From positions 1 to 48,371 of the forward strand of contig CAZKXX010000017.1 of assembly GCA_964556705.1 (NCBI GenBank): a stretch of 48,371 nt of DNA. Direction: 5' to 3'. The notes below the pieces were generated by a model. It was not told the origin of the DNA and did not search any database. It saw only the letters and a list, made by a program, of their open reading frames with translations. The DNA is from CAZKXX01 sp964556705 (GTDB taxonomy: Bacteria > Acidobacteriota > Terriglobia > UBA7540). The position numbers and the translations under genes were made by a program. Within the stretch, counting starts at the first letter, position 1. Every line of letters starts with the position of its first letter. Positions 15,660 to 24,460 of the stretch are shown one piece after another.

Positions 15660-16616
15660 TTATCTGCCTTCTTCCCAGAATCGCTCGCTCAGATACTTGT
15701 CTCCGCTGTCGGGGAAGATGGTGACGATCACGCCCCGGCCGATTTTCGCCGCCACCTGGAGCGCCGCCACCGTCGCCGCGCCGGAAGAAACCCCCACCAG
15801 CAACCCTTCCTCGCGCGCCAGACGCAGCGTCATCCGGTGCGCGTCTTCGGTGCCGATTTCCAGGTTCTCGTCAGCGACACTCGGATCGTAGATGCCCGGA
15901 ACAATTGCCGTCGGCATGTGCTTCATCCCTTCCAGGCCGTGAAAGGGCGAATCCGGCTGGAACGAGGTGCAGCGAATCTTCGAGTTCAACTCCTTCAGCC
16001 GTCGCGCCGTGCCCACGAACGTTCCACTCGTTCCCAGTCCGGCCACGAAGTGCGTCACGCGGCCTTCGGTCTGCTCGAAGATTTCCGGCGCGGTCGTCTG
16101 GTAGTGGGCGCGCCAGTTGGCCGGGTTGTCGTACTGATTTGCGTAAAAATAGAGTGCGGGATTTTCCCGTGCCATCTCGCGCACTTTGAGGATGGCGCCG
16201 TCGGAGCCCTCCATGGGATCGGTGAAGACGATCTCCGCGCCGAAGGCCTTCAGGATGCGCTTCCGTTCCGGGCTGACGTTGGAGGGCATGCAGAGCTTCA
16301 GGCGATAGCCTCGCGCCGCGCAGATCATCGCATAGGCGATGCCGGTGTTGCCGGAGGTCGAGTCGATGAGGATCTTGTCCTTGTTCATCAGGCCGGCGCG
16401 CTCGGCTTCGGCGACGATGTTCATCGCCGCGCGGTCTTTGACCGAGCCGCCGGGGTTCGCCCACTCCCCCTTGGCATAGATTTCGACGCCGGCGAATTCC
16501 CTGCCGATGCGCTCCAGCCGGACGAGCGGCGTGTTCCCGATCAGGGAGAGGACGTTCTGCGGGCCTGGCAGCGCGCGCTCCTTTGGTTGGACGGATGCCC
16601 TTGTTTTGTCGGCCAT
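15660..16616 (-). CDS. cysM: PLP-dependent cysteine synthase (CysM family)
   Basis: A 318-residue fold-type II PLP enzyme. PLP would sit on Lys60 in NPGGSVKDRAA, with the phosphate/substrate loop STSGNTGIA, the glycine loop FVAGLGTSGTFVGTARR and GVSSGAATVAAL near the C-terminus. It makes cysteine from an activated serine and a sulfur donor, either free sulfide or, in the CysO system, a protein thiocarboxylate. Neighbouring genes for a ThiS-like carrier, JAMM peptidase and activating enzyme favour the latter. Mycobacterial CysM uses O-phosphoserine via an Arg that I cannot find at the matching place (FQPDSPFHG here), so the acceptor is open. ATG 16616 is chosen; a TTG 12 codons earlier is less likely. 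Confidence 0.92.
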   Translation of the reverse strand: MADKTRASVQPKERALPGPQNVLSLIGNTPLVRLERIGREFAGVEIYAKGEWANPGGSVKDRAAMNIVAEAERAGLMNKDKILIDSTSGNTGIAYAMICAARGYRLKLCMPSNVSPERKRILKAFGAEIVFTDPMEGSDGAILKVREMARENPALYFYANQYDNPANWRAHYQTTAPEIFEQTEGRVTHFVAGLGTSGTFVGTARRLKELNSKIRCTSFQPDSPFHGLEGMKHMPTAIVPGIYDPSVADENLEIGTEDAHRMTLRLAREEGLLVGVSSGAATVAALQVAAKIGRGVIVTIFPDSGDKYLSERFWEEGR

Positions 16617-16682
16617 TCGTAAAATACACTCCCATTCTAGGTTTCGTCTCAAGATGTGTCAACGAAGCGGGGGCCAAAGGGC

Positions 16683-17093
16683 ATGGGAAGCACTCCAAAT
16701 GCGGTGACGGATGTTCGAAACGAATTCCGGAAGGCGGGCTTCGAAGTCGTCGAAGTTTCCGGCAGTCCGGAAACGGTCGAAGTGCGGAAGAGCGCCTGCG
16801 CACGGCGGATTGCGCGCGCGGCCGACGGCCGATGGCTGCCTGCCTCCGCACCCACACTCACCGTCCACGGCCTGCCCTGCGTGCTGGAGGACCGCGGCTA
16901 TCAGAAGTTCTGGCTCCATCAGGGGAAACGGTTTCCCATCCGCGTCCAGGACCTGCGAACCCTCCACCGCTTCGACCAGGAGGTTCGCGCCATCCTGGGA
17001 CTGAAGTCGCTTTACCACGAATCGCTCGGCACGACGAACGCGCGCACGGTCTATGACCGGCTCGACGGCCGCCCCGACCCGCTGAACCCGTAG
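16683..17093 (+). CDS. hypothetical protein divergent from cysM
   Basis: 136 residues that I do not recognise. It has an FRKAGFEVVEVSGSPETVEV strand-helix segment, several Cys/Arg, a probable beta-rich middle (TLTVHGLPCVLEDRGYQKFW) and a helical LHRFDQEVRAILGLKSLYHE near the end. No signal peptide or membrane segment. The ATG at 16683 follows AAAGGGC; a GTG 9 codons earlier is possible but reaches into the region where cysM must start. Some 65 bases separate it from cysM, so the two share a divergent regulatory region. Confidence 0.6.
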   Translation: MGSTPNAVTDVRNEFRKAGFEVVEVSGSPETVEVRKSACARRIARAADGRWLPASAPTLTVHGLPCVLEDRGYQKFWLHQGKRFPIRVQDLRTLHRFDQEVRAILGLKSLYHESLGTTNARTVYDRLDGRPDPLNP

Positions 17094-17174
17094 CGGATCT
17101 CCTTCGCGCGGGGGCTCCCGCAAGCCGGAACTGTGAAGCTTCGTTTCCAGCCCATGAACAGGAGGATGACTGCA

Positions 17175-18074
17175 ATGAAACGCCGGGACTTTTTCAAGGG
17201 CATCGCGACGGCGGGCGGCGCGGCAGCGCTCGCCTCAGCGCTCGGCACGACGGCCGCGGAGAAGCGCAAGTGGAACCTCCGCTACGCGCCGCGCCTCGAC
17301 TTCCTCGCCAAAGAACTGACGATTCCCCAGCGGCTCGAGAAATTCGCCGAGCATGGATTCGACGCCACCGAGTACAACGGCTTGATGAACCATCCCATGA
17401 AGGAAGTCGAGGAGATGAAGAAGAAGCTCGACAGCCTGGGTATGGAGATGGGAATCTTTGTCGCCAACCCGGCGGGGTGGAACAAGGCCGGGCTCGTGGA
17501 CCCCCAGCAGCGCGACGCCTTCCTCTCTCAGCTTCGCCAAGCCATCGACTACCACAAGGTCATCGGCAACCGCTTCTGCACGGTCATCACGGGACCGGCG
17601 GTGCCCGGCTGGCCGCGCGGCCAGCAGCGCATTAACGTGATTGAAGCCCTGCGCCGCGCCGCTGAACTGCTCGAGAAGACCAACCTGACCATCGTCATTG
17701 AGCCGCTCAACGAACTCGTGGACCACGCCGGCTATTTCCTCGTTCATTCCGACGAAGCGGCGGAAATCATGGCGGCCGTCGATAGCCCGCACGTGAAAAT
17801 TCTCTTTGACATCTACCACCAGCAGATTTCCGAGGGAAATCTCATCAACAACATCCGACGCTACTACCCCTACATCGGCTACTTCCAGATCGGCGACGTG
17901 CCGGGGCGGAATGAGCCCGGCACCGGCGAAGTGAACTGGCGAAACGTTTTCAAAGCCATCCACGCCCTCGGATACCAAGGCATTCTGGGAATGGAGCACG
18001 GATTGTCCCAGCCTGGCATGGCCGGCCTGCTGAAGTGCTTCGAGGAGTACAAGAAAGCCGATACGTGGACTTAG
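17175..18074 (+). CDS. hydroxypyruvate-isomerase-like TIM-barrel protein with Tat signal
   Basis: 299 residues of the xylose-isomerase-like/AP-endonuclease-2 TIM-barrel family, closest in appearance to hydroxypyruvate isomerase (Hyi). The N-terminus MKRRDFFKGIATAGGAAALA is a twin-arginine export signal, so it should act outside the cytoplasm. Likely metal ligands are in IVIEPLNEL (Glu), ILFDIYHQQI (Asp, His), FQIGDVPGRNEPGTGEVNW and GMEHG (Glu), the set expected for these isomerases. AGGAGG lies 10 bases before ATG 17175. Its real substrate is unknown, as exported members of this family are poorly characterised. Confidence 0.85.
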   Translation: MKRRDFFKGIATAGGAAALASALGTTAAEKRKWNLRYAPRLDFLAKELTIPQRLEKFAEHGFDATEYNGLMNHPMKEVEEMKKKLDSLGMEMGIFVANPAGWNKAGLVDPQQRDAFLSQLRQAIDYHKVIGNRFCTVITGPAVPGWPRGQQRINVIEALRRAAELLEKTNLTIVIEPLNELVDHAGYFLVHSDEAAEIMAAVDSPHVKILFDIYHQQISEGNLINNIRRYYPYIGYFQIGDVPGRNEPGTGEVNWRNVFKAIHALGYQGILGMEHGLSQPGMAGLLKCFEEYKKADTWT

Positions 18075-18092
18075 GCGTTCGCCTGAAACGGC

Positions 18093-18134
18093 ACGGGCGC
18101 CGAATGCGGGATTTGTTTCTGCATCGGCGCCCGT
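18093..18134. terminator. bidirectional terminator hairpin
   Basis: An 11-bp perfect stem (ACGGGCGCCGA, 18093-18103, with 18124-18134) is extended inward by TGC/GCA after one extra A, with a loop rich in T. It lies between the ends of two converging genes and can serve either direction. T-runs after it are weak (TTGGTTCT). Confidence 0.65.
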
Positions 18135-18157
18135 TGGTTCTGAAGTTCTGACCTTTC

Positions 18158-19000
18158 CTACGAATCCTTCGTGGGCGGCTCAGGTTTTCCCGCGCCCTGG
18201 GGCGGTGGTGACGCTTCGCTGGCCGGCGTCGAGTTCGGAACTGGTTGCTTCTCTGAAAAGGTCGGAGCAGCGGGGGCTGACCGGCCAGCGCGTTGTGTTT
18301 CCGATGGGTGCGCAGGCCGCGGCGCCGCGGGACGCGGTGGGGCGTTGGGTCGCGGGCCGGATGGCCGCCCTTCGGGTCGCTGGAACCCGCCAGGTCTTCC
18401 GGGTCTCAACGCGCGCGCGCCTTGTGACCTCGCAGCTTCCGGAGCGGGTCGGGCCACCGGGCGAAACTGGATTTCAAATTCCACGCGCTCCAGTTCGTCC
18501 CCGCACAACGTAAGGACGCGGTCAAACCCTTCCTGCGCCAGAGCCCCTTTCGCCTGCTCGAAAGCCTGGAACTGCCGCTCGATGACGGCGGCGCCCACGC
18601 TGCGCTCACGCTTCGCGTCGCGCTCGAGGCACGTCTGGAGTGGGACGTCGAGTACGAGCGCCTCACACGGCACCCGATGCCGTCGAGCCAATTCGATCAG
18701 GCTCCGGCGCGCCGCCGCAGTCAGGGCGGTCGAATCCACCACGCACAACCGGTTGATCCCCAGCCGCTGTTCGATCAGGAAGTGCACCAGCGCAAACGCT
18801 TGCGGATTGAAGCGCTGGTCGCGCTCGTCGTCACAGACGAGCAGCCGCGCGCGGTCCGAGGAAATCACCTGGCTCGGGCGGAACTTGCCCGCCGCGAAGG
18901 TGGACTTCCCGCAGCCGGCTGGGCCCACGAGCACGACCACCGACGGCCGGATCAGCCGAATCACTTTTCGCTGCTCATTCGTCTGCTCGTTATCCGCCAT
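18158..19000 (-). CDS. P-loop polynucleotide-kinase-like protein with Pro-rich tail
   Basis: 280 residues. The first ~170 form an AAA_33/Pnkp-type kinase: Walker A VVVLVGPAGCGKST at residues 22-34, VISSDRAR (acceptor-site Asp), CVVDSTAL and a helical lid (ETCLER-like LQTCLERDAKRE). The remaining ~90 residues are Pro/Ala/Arg-rich and probably disordered (GPRPNAPPRPAAPRP). Pnkp-type kinases phosphorylate 5'-OH RNA or DNA ends; a small-molecule substrate is as likely. AAAGG precedes ATG 19000. Its stop faces the TIM-barrel gene, separated by the hairpin. The upstream oxidoreductase is 103 bases away on the same strand. Confidence 0.75.
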   Translation of the reverse strand: MADNEQTNEQRKVIRLIRPSVVVLVGPAGCGKSTFAAGKFRPSQVISSDRARLLVCDDERDQRFNPQAFALVHFLIEQRLGINRLCVVDSTALTAAARRSLIELARRHRVPCEALVLDVPLQTCLERDAKRERSVGAAVIERQFQAFEQAKGALAQEGFDRVLTLCGDELERVEFEIQFRPVARPAPEAARSQGARALRPGRPGGFQRPEGRPSGPRPNAPPRPAAPRPAHPSETQRAGRSAPAAPTFSEKQPVPNSTPASEASPPPQGAGKPEPPTKDS

Positions 19001-19103
19001 GACGTTACCTTTAGACGTATCCTGCGCCCGGAAGGTTTCCAACCCAGGCGCGCGGTCTTCAGGCGTCAATGCCCGGAGTTAAACCTCGTGGACGCAAGTG
19101 GCG

Positions 19104-20477
19104 TCACGCCGCGTGCTCGCCGCGCCCGCCGAGGCCGGACCGCGTGCGCTCTTCTTCGATGGCGGCCAGCATCTCATCGTTGGTCGAAAACTTGAACGCC
19201 GGCCGGTTCACCGCCAGGGCCCTCGCCTGCTCGGCACGCGCAAGCAGTTGAATTTCCGCCGGAGTCACGACCCGCAGGTCTTTCCGGGCCAGCGCCCGAA
19301 GGAGCTCCTCGGTCGTCGGCGTGGTTTTCTGAGTGGAGCCCTCCAGATATTGCAGGACGAAGTTGCAGCCCTGCTCGGCGTCGAAGCGCGCCTTGCCCAC
19401 CAGCCCCTCGCTGGCCTTCCGCGCCCAGCCGACCACGAAGTGGCCGTCGAGCACGCGGCCGCTCGCCGCGTCAAAGACCTCGTAAGCCGCCGCGTCCTCG
19501 TTCTTCGAGGCCGGATTGGTCTTGTAGCCGCCCGCTTCGTGCGGCAGGCCGAGTGTCGGATCCACGATGTCCCCGATGGCGAAGATGAGCGTATCGAATT
19601 CCAGGTCGAGCGTGCGGTCGGTGGCCTTGGCCGCCGTCGTCTCGCCTTTTGGGACCAGAATATTCTCCACCACCACGAGCTTGCTGATGCGGCCCTTCGC
19701 ATCGGGCCGGATTCCCACCGGCGATGAAAGGAACCGGAAACCCAGTCGTGGTGGCGTCCTGCCGGGGTCGGGCTGGTTCAGCCACGGAAAAATCGTGTCC
19801 GCGATTTTCGAGGGGTCCTGTCCCACACCGCGAACGCGCTCTTCGACCCGTCGCAGTTCTTCCCGGAAAGCTCCGCGGTCGAGATGCCTGTGGATGTGGT
19901 CGAATTCCTTCTCGTCGAACTTCACCTCGAACGGCCCGCGCCGCGCGACGACGGTGACTTCCTCGGGTTTTTCACCCGGCATGTCCTGAAGGAGCCAGCG
20001 CGCGATGTCCACCATCACATTTCCCATGCCCACGATGGCCACGCGCTTTCCGACGGAGAAATCCGCACTTGCGAAGGGAGGAAGCTGGTTGTAGTGGAAG
20101 ACGAAATCCTTGGCCGAATACACGCCGCGCGCGTCCTCACCCGGAATTCCGAGCTTCTTCGTGCCCTGCGCGCCCACCGCGAAGACCATCGCGGCGGGGT
20201 TCCAGGCGCGCATTTCGCCAATCGAGAGGGCCTGCGAGTCACCCACCTTCACGTTTCCGAAATATTCGACCGCGGGCAATTCCAGAATCTTCGAGAACTG
20301 CTTTCTCAGCCCCTGCTTCATGTGGTGCTTTTCAGGATAAATTCCGTACTCCGCCAAGCCGCCGGGTTTGAGGTCACGATTGAAGATGACCACCCGATGT
20401 CCCGCTGTCGCGAGCTTGCGCGCGGCAAACAGGCCGGCCGGCCCGGCGCCGATCACGAAGACCGTTTTACTCAGCAC
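19104..20477 (-). CDS. FAD/NAD(P)-dependent oxidoreductase (ferredoxin-NADP reductase-like)
   Basis: 457 residues of the two-dinucleotide-binding-domain flavoprotein group, like mycobacterial FprA and the GltD family. The FAD site TVFVIGAGPAGLFAARKL is at the very N-terminus, the NADP site RVAIVGMGNVMVDIARWLL follows near residue 150, and GHFVVGWARKASEGLVGKAR near the end is typical. It probably moves electrons between NAD(P)H and a ferredoxin-like partner not seen here. No CxxC iron-sulfur motif is present. GTG 20477 is taken as the start because AGGAGG stands six bases upstream; an upstream ATG in frame has no site. Confidence 0.85.
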   Translation of the reverse strand: MLSKTVFVIGAGPAGLFAARKLATAGHRVVIFNRDLKPGGLAEYGIYPEKHHMKQGLRKQFSKILELPAVEYFGNVKVGDSQALSIGEMRAWNPAAMVFAVGAQGTKKLGIPGEDARGVYSAKDFVFHYNQLPPFASADFSVGKRVAIVGMGNVMVDIARWLLQDMPGEKPEEVTVVARRGPFEVKFDEKEFDHIHRHLDRGAFREELRRVEERVRGVGQDPSKIADTIFPWLNQPDPGRTPPRLGFRFLSSPVGIRPDAKGRISKLVVVENILVPKGETTAAKATDRTLDLEFDTLIFAIGDIVDPTLGLPHEAGGYKTNPASKNEDAAAYEVFDAASGRVLDGHFVVGWARKASEGLVGKARFDAEQGCNFVLQYLEGSTQKTTPTTEELLRALARKDLRVVTPAEIQLLARAEQARALAVNRPAFKFSTNDEMLAAIEEERTRSGLGGRGEHAA

Positions 20478-20656
20478 GAGAAGCCTCCTGAATTGCGTCA
20501 GTTTTCCCTGCTCCCTTCTGCTGCGATGGGCAAAAACACCCATCCCCTCTGCGATTGGAGCATTTTCCCCTCCAATCACACCATCCTTTTCTCGATCTCC
20601 GCTGCCAACTTCTTGATTTGCAAGGACTTGCTATTTTCGAACGCAACCCGCGTGAA

Positions 20657-20669
20657 CCTCGGCTATACT
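20657..20669 (+). promoter_or_regulatory. -10 element (TATACT) before receiver-like gene
   Basis: CCTCGGCTATACT has a near-consensus -10 box, 21 bases upstream of the ATG at 20690. The 11-base core CCTCGGCTATA recurs before bioY (21103-21113). No good -35 box is found at 16-18 bases. Confidence 0.4.
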
Positions 20670-20689
20670 GCCGCCAAGCGGAGGTGCGC

Positions 20690-21079
20690 ATGATACTCGC
20701 TGTCGTCGAGGACTTGCTCTTCCTCTCGAAAATCCAGGAGACCGCGAAGCATCTGGGGCTGGAGGTAAGCGCCGTGGCTCCCGAGGGCTTGGTGGACTTC
20801 GCCATGCGGCAAGCTGTCACGGCCGTCATCGTGGACCTGAACCACCGCTCCGGCCGAGCGCTGGAAGCGGCGCGGGGATTGAAATCGAGTCCTGCCACTC
20901 GGCACCTGCGTGCCGTGGGGTTCCTTTCTCACGTCCAGGGTGAACTGGCGTCGGCAGCGCGCGAGGCGGGCTGCGACCTGGTTCTGGCACGGTCAACCTT
21001 CACGCAGCAACTGCCCGCTCTGTTGCACGACTTGACCCAGTTGAAGTCCGCTTCGCCGCCTCCCTCCGGCCAGAATTGA
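20690..21079 (+). CDS. degenerate receiver-like domain protein
   Basis: 129 residues with the length and pattern of a CheY-like fold: MILAVVEDLLFLSKIQETAK (strand 1 and helix 1), VTAVIVDLNHRSG where the phosphoacceptor Asp would be, and HLRAVGFLSHV and CDLVLARSTF for strands 4-5. The second acid of the usual pair is replaced (VEDLL) and the conserved Lys is absent (LARSTFTQQL), so it is probably a pseudo-receiver that does not use phosphorylation normally. GGAGG precedes ATG 20690. No kinase or output domain lies near. Confidence 0.6.
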   Translation: MILAVVEDLLFLSKIQETAKHLGLEVSAVAPEGLVDFAMRQAVTAVIVDLNHRSGRALEAARGLKSSPATRHLRAVGFLSHVQGELASAAREAGCDLVLARSTFTQQLPALLHDLTQLKSASPPPSGQN

Positions 21080-21102
21080 TCAGGTGTAGCCGCCGTCTCG
21101 CG

Positions 21103-21115
21103 CCTCGGCTATAAT
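21103..21115 (+). promoter_or_regulatory. -10 element (TATAAT) before bioY
   Basis: CCTCGGCTATAAT contains a perfect -10 box, 34 bases before the bioY start, in the same sequence context as the element at 20657. A matching -35 box cannot be seen, so recognition may depend on another contact or sigma factor. Confidence 0.5.
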
Positions 21116-21149
21116 CCGCCCATGTTTCGCCTTTTTCGGGAGATTGCGA

Positions 21150-21746
21150 ATGCCTCGTAGTGAATCGCTGACGTTCGCGGATTATTGCTCCGGCCGGCCC
21201 GCGCTCGTTAAAGACGCGGCGTGGGTGGCGGGATTCGCTCTTCTCACCGCTTTGGCCGCGCAGGTTGAAGTTCGACTTCCCTTCACGCCCGTGCCGCTCA
21301 CCGGCCAAACCTTCGCGGTGCTGCTGGCCGGAGCGCTGCTCGGCGCGCGCCGAGGCTTTGCAAGCCAGGTGGCCTATCTCGCCGCGGGCGCGGCGGGGTT
21401 GCCCGTCTTCGCGGGAGGCGGCGCCACGGCGATCCATTTGCTCGGCCCTACGGGCGGCTATCTGTGGAGTTTTCCGGTCGCCGCCGGCCTCATTGGCTGG
21501 CTCGTCGAGCGCGGCGCCGCGAAGCGATTCTGGACGCTCGCCGCAGCACTCGCCGCCGGAGATCTCCTCATCTTGATCTCGGGCGCGGCGTGGCTCGGCG
21601 TGGTGCTTTCGCTGCCCGCGGCCGAAGCGTGGAGGCTCGGCATTTCTCCGTTCCTTCTCGGCAATCTGCTCAAGGTCAGCCTGGTGGGCGTTGTTCTTCC
21701 CGCTGCGCTCCGGCGCCTCGCAAGCTCTCGAACCGGCACGCCGTAA
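21150..21746 (+). CDS. bioY: biotin ECF transporter S component BioY
   Basis: BioY is the biotin-binding membrane subunit, alone or with an ECF energising module (BioMN), none of which lies here. The 198-residue product has about six membrane segments and the family signatures VRLPFTPVPLTGQTFAVLLA, LGARRGFASQVAYLAAGAAG and LLGPTGGYLWSFPVAAGLIG. The start ATG 21150 has GGGAG seven bases upstream. The TATAAT at 21110 gives a short leader with no sign of a riboswitch. Confidence 0.95.
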   Translation: MPRSESLTFADYCSGRPALVKDAAWVAGFALLTALAAQVEVRLPFTPVPLTGQTFAVLLAGALLGARRGFASQVAYLAAGAAGLPVFAGGGATAIHLLGPTGGYLWSFPVAAGLIGWLVERGAAKRFWTLAAALAAGDLLILISGAAWLGVVLSLPAAEAWRLGISPFLLGNLLKVSLVGVVLPAALRRLASSRTGTP

Positions 21747-21765
21747 CACGCCGGTCGATTCATCC

Positions 21766-22206
21766 ATGGCAACACCAAGCCCGCTCCAAACCGACGAAGA
21801 AGAAGTTTTGGCGGCCAACCGGGCCTTTTACGAAGCGCTGGAGGAGTTGAGCCTCGCCGAGATGGATGCGGTATGGCTGCATGAAGACTGGGTGCGCTGC
21901 CTGCATCCCGGATGGGACCTGCTGGTGGGCTGGGACGAGGTGCGCGAAAGCTGGGACCGCATCTTTCGCTCGACCGAGCAGATGCGGGTCACCATCAGCC
22001 GACCTCTCGTGCGCGTGCAGGGCGATGCCGCATGGGTCTCGTGCACCGAAAATGTGACCTCGGCGTTTGAGGAAGGTTTCTCCACCGCCGTCGTCGAGGC
22101 CACGAACATTTTCGTCCGGCGCCCCGGGGGCTGGCGGATGGTCCATCACCATACGACTCCGATTCCCGGCCGTGTGCCTTCCGGCATGAGCCAGAGCGTG
22201 CAGTAG
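21766..22206 (+). CDS. SnoaL-like/ketosteroid-isomerase-fold protein
   Basis: 146 residues of the NTF2-like SnoaL_3 type: EEVLAANRAFYEALEELSLA, the WLHEDWVRCLHPGW segment, GWDEVRESWDRIF and a final GGWRMVHHHTTPIP. The cone-shaped pocket fold is used by isomerases and by many stress or binding proteins, and the catalytic Asp pair cannot be assigned from sequence alone. The ATG at 21766 follows bioY by 19 bases, so it may be transcribed with it. There is no clear ribosome binding site. Confidence 0.75.
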   Translation: MATPSPLQTDEEEVLAANRAFYEALEELSLAEMDAVWLHEDWVRCLHPGWDLLVGWDEVRESWDRIFRSTEQMRVTISRPLVRVQGDAAWVSCTENVTSAFEEGFSTAVVEATNIFVRRPGGWRMVHHHTTPIPGRVPSGMSQSVQ

Positions 22207-22321
22207 GCCGCTTCGAGCGCTCCGGCCGGAAAACCTGTGATAGTCTTCGGGCGGCCGGCTCGAGCCTGACTCGCGTTCAATCCAATTCCGATTCTCTCGC
22301 TGCACCTGGAAAGGAGGACTT

Positions 22322-22978
22322 ATGCCGCGCTTTTGCACGAACTGCGGTTCGCCTCAGCAGGAAGGCGAACGTTTCTGCACGAAATGCGGGAAACCGGCGG
22401 AGGCCGCCGCGTCCTCGGCGGAGACGCCCGCGAAACCCGCTACGCCCCCTCCCGCTGCGCCGCGCGTTGCGGCGGGCGCGCCGCCCGGAAAGCCCAGCAA
22501 CGTCATTAAGATCGTCATTGCCGTCGTCGCCGTCGTGGTCCTGCTGGGGATCCTGGCGGTCGGCGCGATGATGTACGTCGGCTATCGCGCCAGCCGCGCC
22601 ATCAAGGTGGATGAGGCCGGAAAATCGGTCACCATCGAAACCCCTGGCGGGCCCGTCACGTTCAGTGAAAAATCCGCGCGCACAGTCGAGGTTCCCGGCG
22701 TCCCGATCTATCCGGGCGCGAAGGCCACCGACTCGGGCGGCGAGTTCACCGTGGGGGGAAAAGGGACGCTCACGAGCGCCGAGTACGAGACGACGGATCC
22801 TCTTGATAAAGTCGCTGCCTTCTACCGTGATGAATTGGGGTCGAAGGTCCACTCGATGCAATCGAAAGACGAGGCGATTTTCCACGTGGCCGGCGACGAC
22901 GCGATGACCACCATCGGCATCACGCGCGACGAGGAGAGCGGGGTCACCCGCATCGCGATCTCGCGTATCGCCAAGTAA
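22322..22978 (+). CDS. zinc-ribbon membrane protein
   Basis: 218 residues. The N-terminus has two CxxC pairs (CTNCGSPQQEGERFCTKCG), a zinc-ribbon finger. A Pro/Ala-rich linker follows, then one transmembrane helix (VIKIVIAVVAVVVLLGILAV) and an extracytoplasmic part with GVPIYPGAKATDSGGEFTVG and ISRIAK at the end. That last part resembles domains annotated only as unknown function. AAAGGAGG precedes the ATG. Role unknown; it might sense or scaffold envelope components. Confidence 0.75.
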   Translation: MPRFCTNCGSPQQEGERFCTKCGKPAEAAASSAETPAKPATPPPAAPRVAAGAPPGKPSNVIKIVIAVVAVVVLLGILAVGAMMYVGYRASRAIKVDEAGKSVTIETPGGPVTFSEKSARTVEVPGVPIYPGAKATDSGGEFTVGGKGTLTSAEYETTDPLDKVAAFYRDELGSKVHSMQSKDEAIFHVAGDDAMTTIGITRDEESGVTRIAISRIAK

Positions 22979-23020
22979 TCTCGCCTTCCGAGTTGTGCCG
23001 CACGCGCCGCTCCGCTGTAC

Positions 23021-23026
23021 TATACT
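23021..23026 (+). promoter_or_regulatory. -10 box (TATACT) before the HEAT-repeat gene
   Basis: TACTATACT gives a good -10 hexamer about 105 bases before the ATG at 23132. The -35 position is not consensus-like. Confidence 0.35.
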
Positions 23027-23131
23027 GGGCGGGATGGCGTGCCAAACCCGCTGCGTCCCTCTGCGGCGGGCCTGCGCGCGCGAATTCCAACGGCGGGGAA
23101 AGCTTTCCTCCCGGCCCAAGGTGCGGACCTG

Positions 23132-24460
23132 ATGAGAGCCATCGCCGGACTGTTCACCCTGCTCGCCGTCCTGCTGACTGGGACGGCCTGGCAACTTGCC
23201 GCGCAAGAGCCCAGCCCGCTGATGGAGCAGCTGAAAAGCCCCGAGGAGAAACAGCGAAGCCGGGCCGCGCGCGACCTCGGCAGGAGCGGCGACCCCGCCG
23301 TGGTGCCGGCGCTGGTGGAAGCCGTTCAGGACCCGAGCGTGAACGTGCGCCGCGAAGTGGTGGTGGCGCTCGCTTCGATTCGCGTTCCCGAATCGCTCGA
23401 CGGACTCATCACGGCCACCCGCGACGGCGATTCGCGCACGCGCGTGCTGGCGCTGCAAGGGCTGGTCGGCTACTACACCGGCCACACTCCGACCATCGGC
23501 TTCACCGGTTTCTGGAAACGCGTCGGGCAGCGCATCCGCGACCGCTTCGCGGAAGAAAGTGTGCGCGTGGATCCGGGCACGGACATCGAGCCGCGAGTTG
23601 TGTCAGCGCTCATCGAGGCTCTCAACGACGATCGCTTTCCGGAGGCCCAGCGACAGGCCGCCGACGCCCTGGGCATCCTGAATGCCCAGCAGGGCGTGCA
23701 GGACCTCGTCAAGGCCGCTTACTCGGCCGACGAACGGCTGGCTCTGGAAGCGCTGAATGCGCTGGCGAAAATCAAAGACCGCATGGCCGGCCCGCAACTC
23801 CTGAACCTGCTCGAAACCACGAACGCCGAGGTCAAGCGCGAAGCCGCCGTGACCGTCGGCGTTCTGCGCACCCGCGACGCGCTGCCCAAGCTTCAGGCTT
23901 TGTACGAGAACAGTCCGGACCGGCGGCTGCGCGAGAAGGCGCTGGAAGGACTGGCCTATCTGGGCGACCCCGTCTCAGTGCAACTCTTCATCAAGGCTCT
24001 GTGGTCGGGAAACAAGACGCTGCGCACTTCCGCAGCGGAGGGCCTGGCGCGGGCGGGCGAACGCCAGACGCTGGCCGAGCTCGAGAAGGCCGTTCACGTC
24101 GAGCGCGATGCGGGCGTGAGGATGGCGATGCAGTTCGCCATTACAGCGCTGGGACGGGACGATTTTCTGAGCACGATGATTAACGAACTGAGCGGGCGGC
24201 GGCGTGACGCGGCCCATACCTACCTCGTCGAGCTGGCGCGCGACCGGATTGGCGTCGATCGCCTCTATCCGTACCTGAACAGCCGCGACGCGGGAGTGCG
24301 GCGGGGGCTCTGCACGGTTCTCATGCACGCCGGAGACGCGACGAGCCTCGAACACCTCGAACGCCTGACGCGCGACTCGAACCACGACGTGGCGACCGAA
24401 GCGTTCCGGGCGCTCCGGGCCGTGCGCGCTCGCACCGCGACGACAGCGCCCGCCGCCTGA
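23132..24460 (+). CDS. exported HEAT-repeat protein
   Basis: 442 residues. A signal peptide (IAGLFTLLAVLLTGTAWQLA) is followed by repeated ~30-residue HEAT/PBS-lyase-type units, for example RSRAARDLGRSGDPAVVPAL, VNVRREVVVALASIRVPESL and REKALEGLAYLGDPVSVQLF. Such solenoids bind other proteins, here probably in the periplasm. No enzyme motif is present. The ATG at 23132 has AAGGTG upstream and gives a proper signal peptide; in-frame sequence further upstream does not. Confidence 0.85.
   Translation: MRAIAGLFTLLAVLLTGTAWQLAAQEPSPLMEQLKSPEEKQRSRAARDLGRSGDPAVVPALVEAVQDPSVNVRREVVVALASIRVPESLDGLITATRDGDSRTRVLALQGLVGYYTGHTPTIGFTGFWKRVGQRIRDRFAEESVRVDPGTDIEPRVVSALIEALNDDRFPEAQRQAADALGILNAQQGVQDLVKAAYSADERLALEALNALAKIKDRMAGPQLLNLLETTNAEVKREAAVTVGVLRTRDALPKLQALYENSPDRRLREKALEGLAYLGDPVSVQLFIKALWSGNKTLRTSAAEGLARAGERQTLAELEKAVHVERDAGVRMAMQFAITALGRDDFLSTMINELSGRRRDAAHTYLVELARDRIGVDRLYPYLNSRDAGVRRGLCTVLMHAGDATSLEHLERLTRDSNHDVATEAFRALRAVRARTATTAPAA

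Noticed and set aside
15541..15660. A CRISPR-like or tandem array
   Set aside because: The repeated GATTCA/TGAATC pieces are short, inverted and unevenly spaced, with no spacers of constant length.
22277..23485. 402-residue minus-strand frame over the zinc-ribbon and HEAT genes
   Set aside because: Crosses two plus-strand genes that have signal/zinc motifs and ribosome binding sites; its composition is shadow-like.
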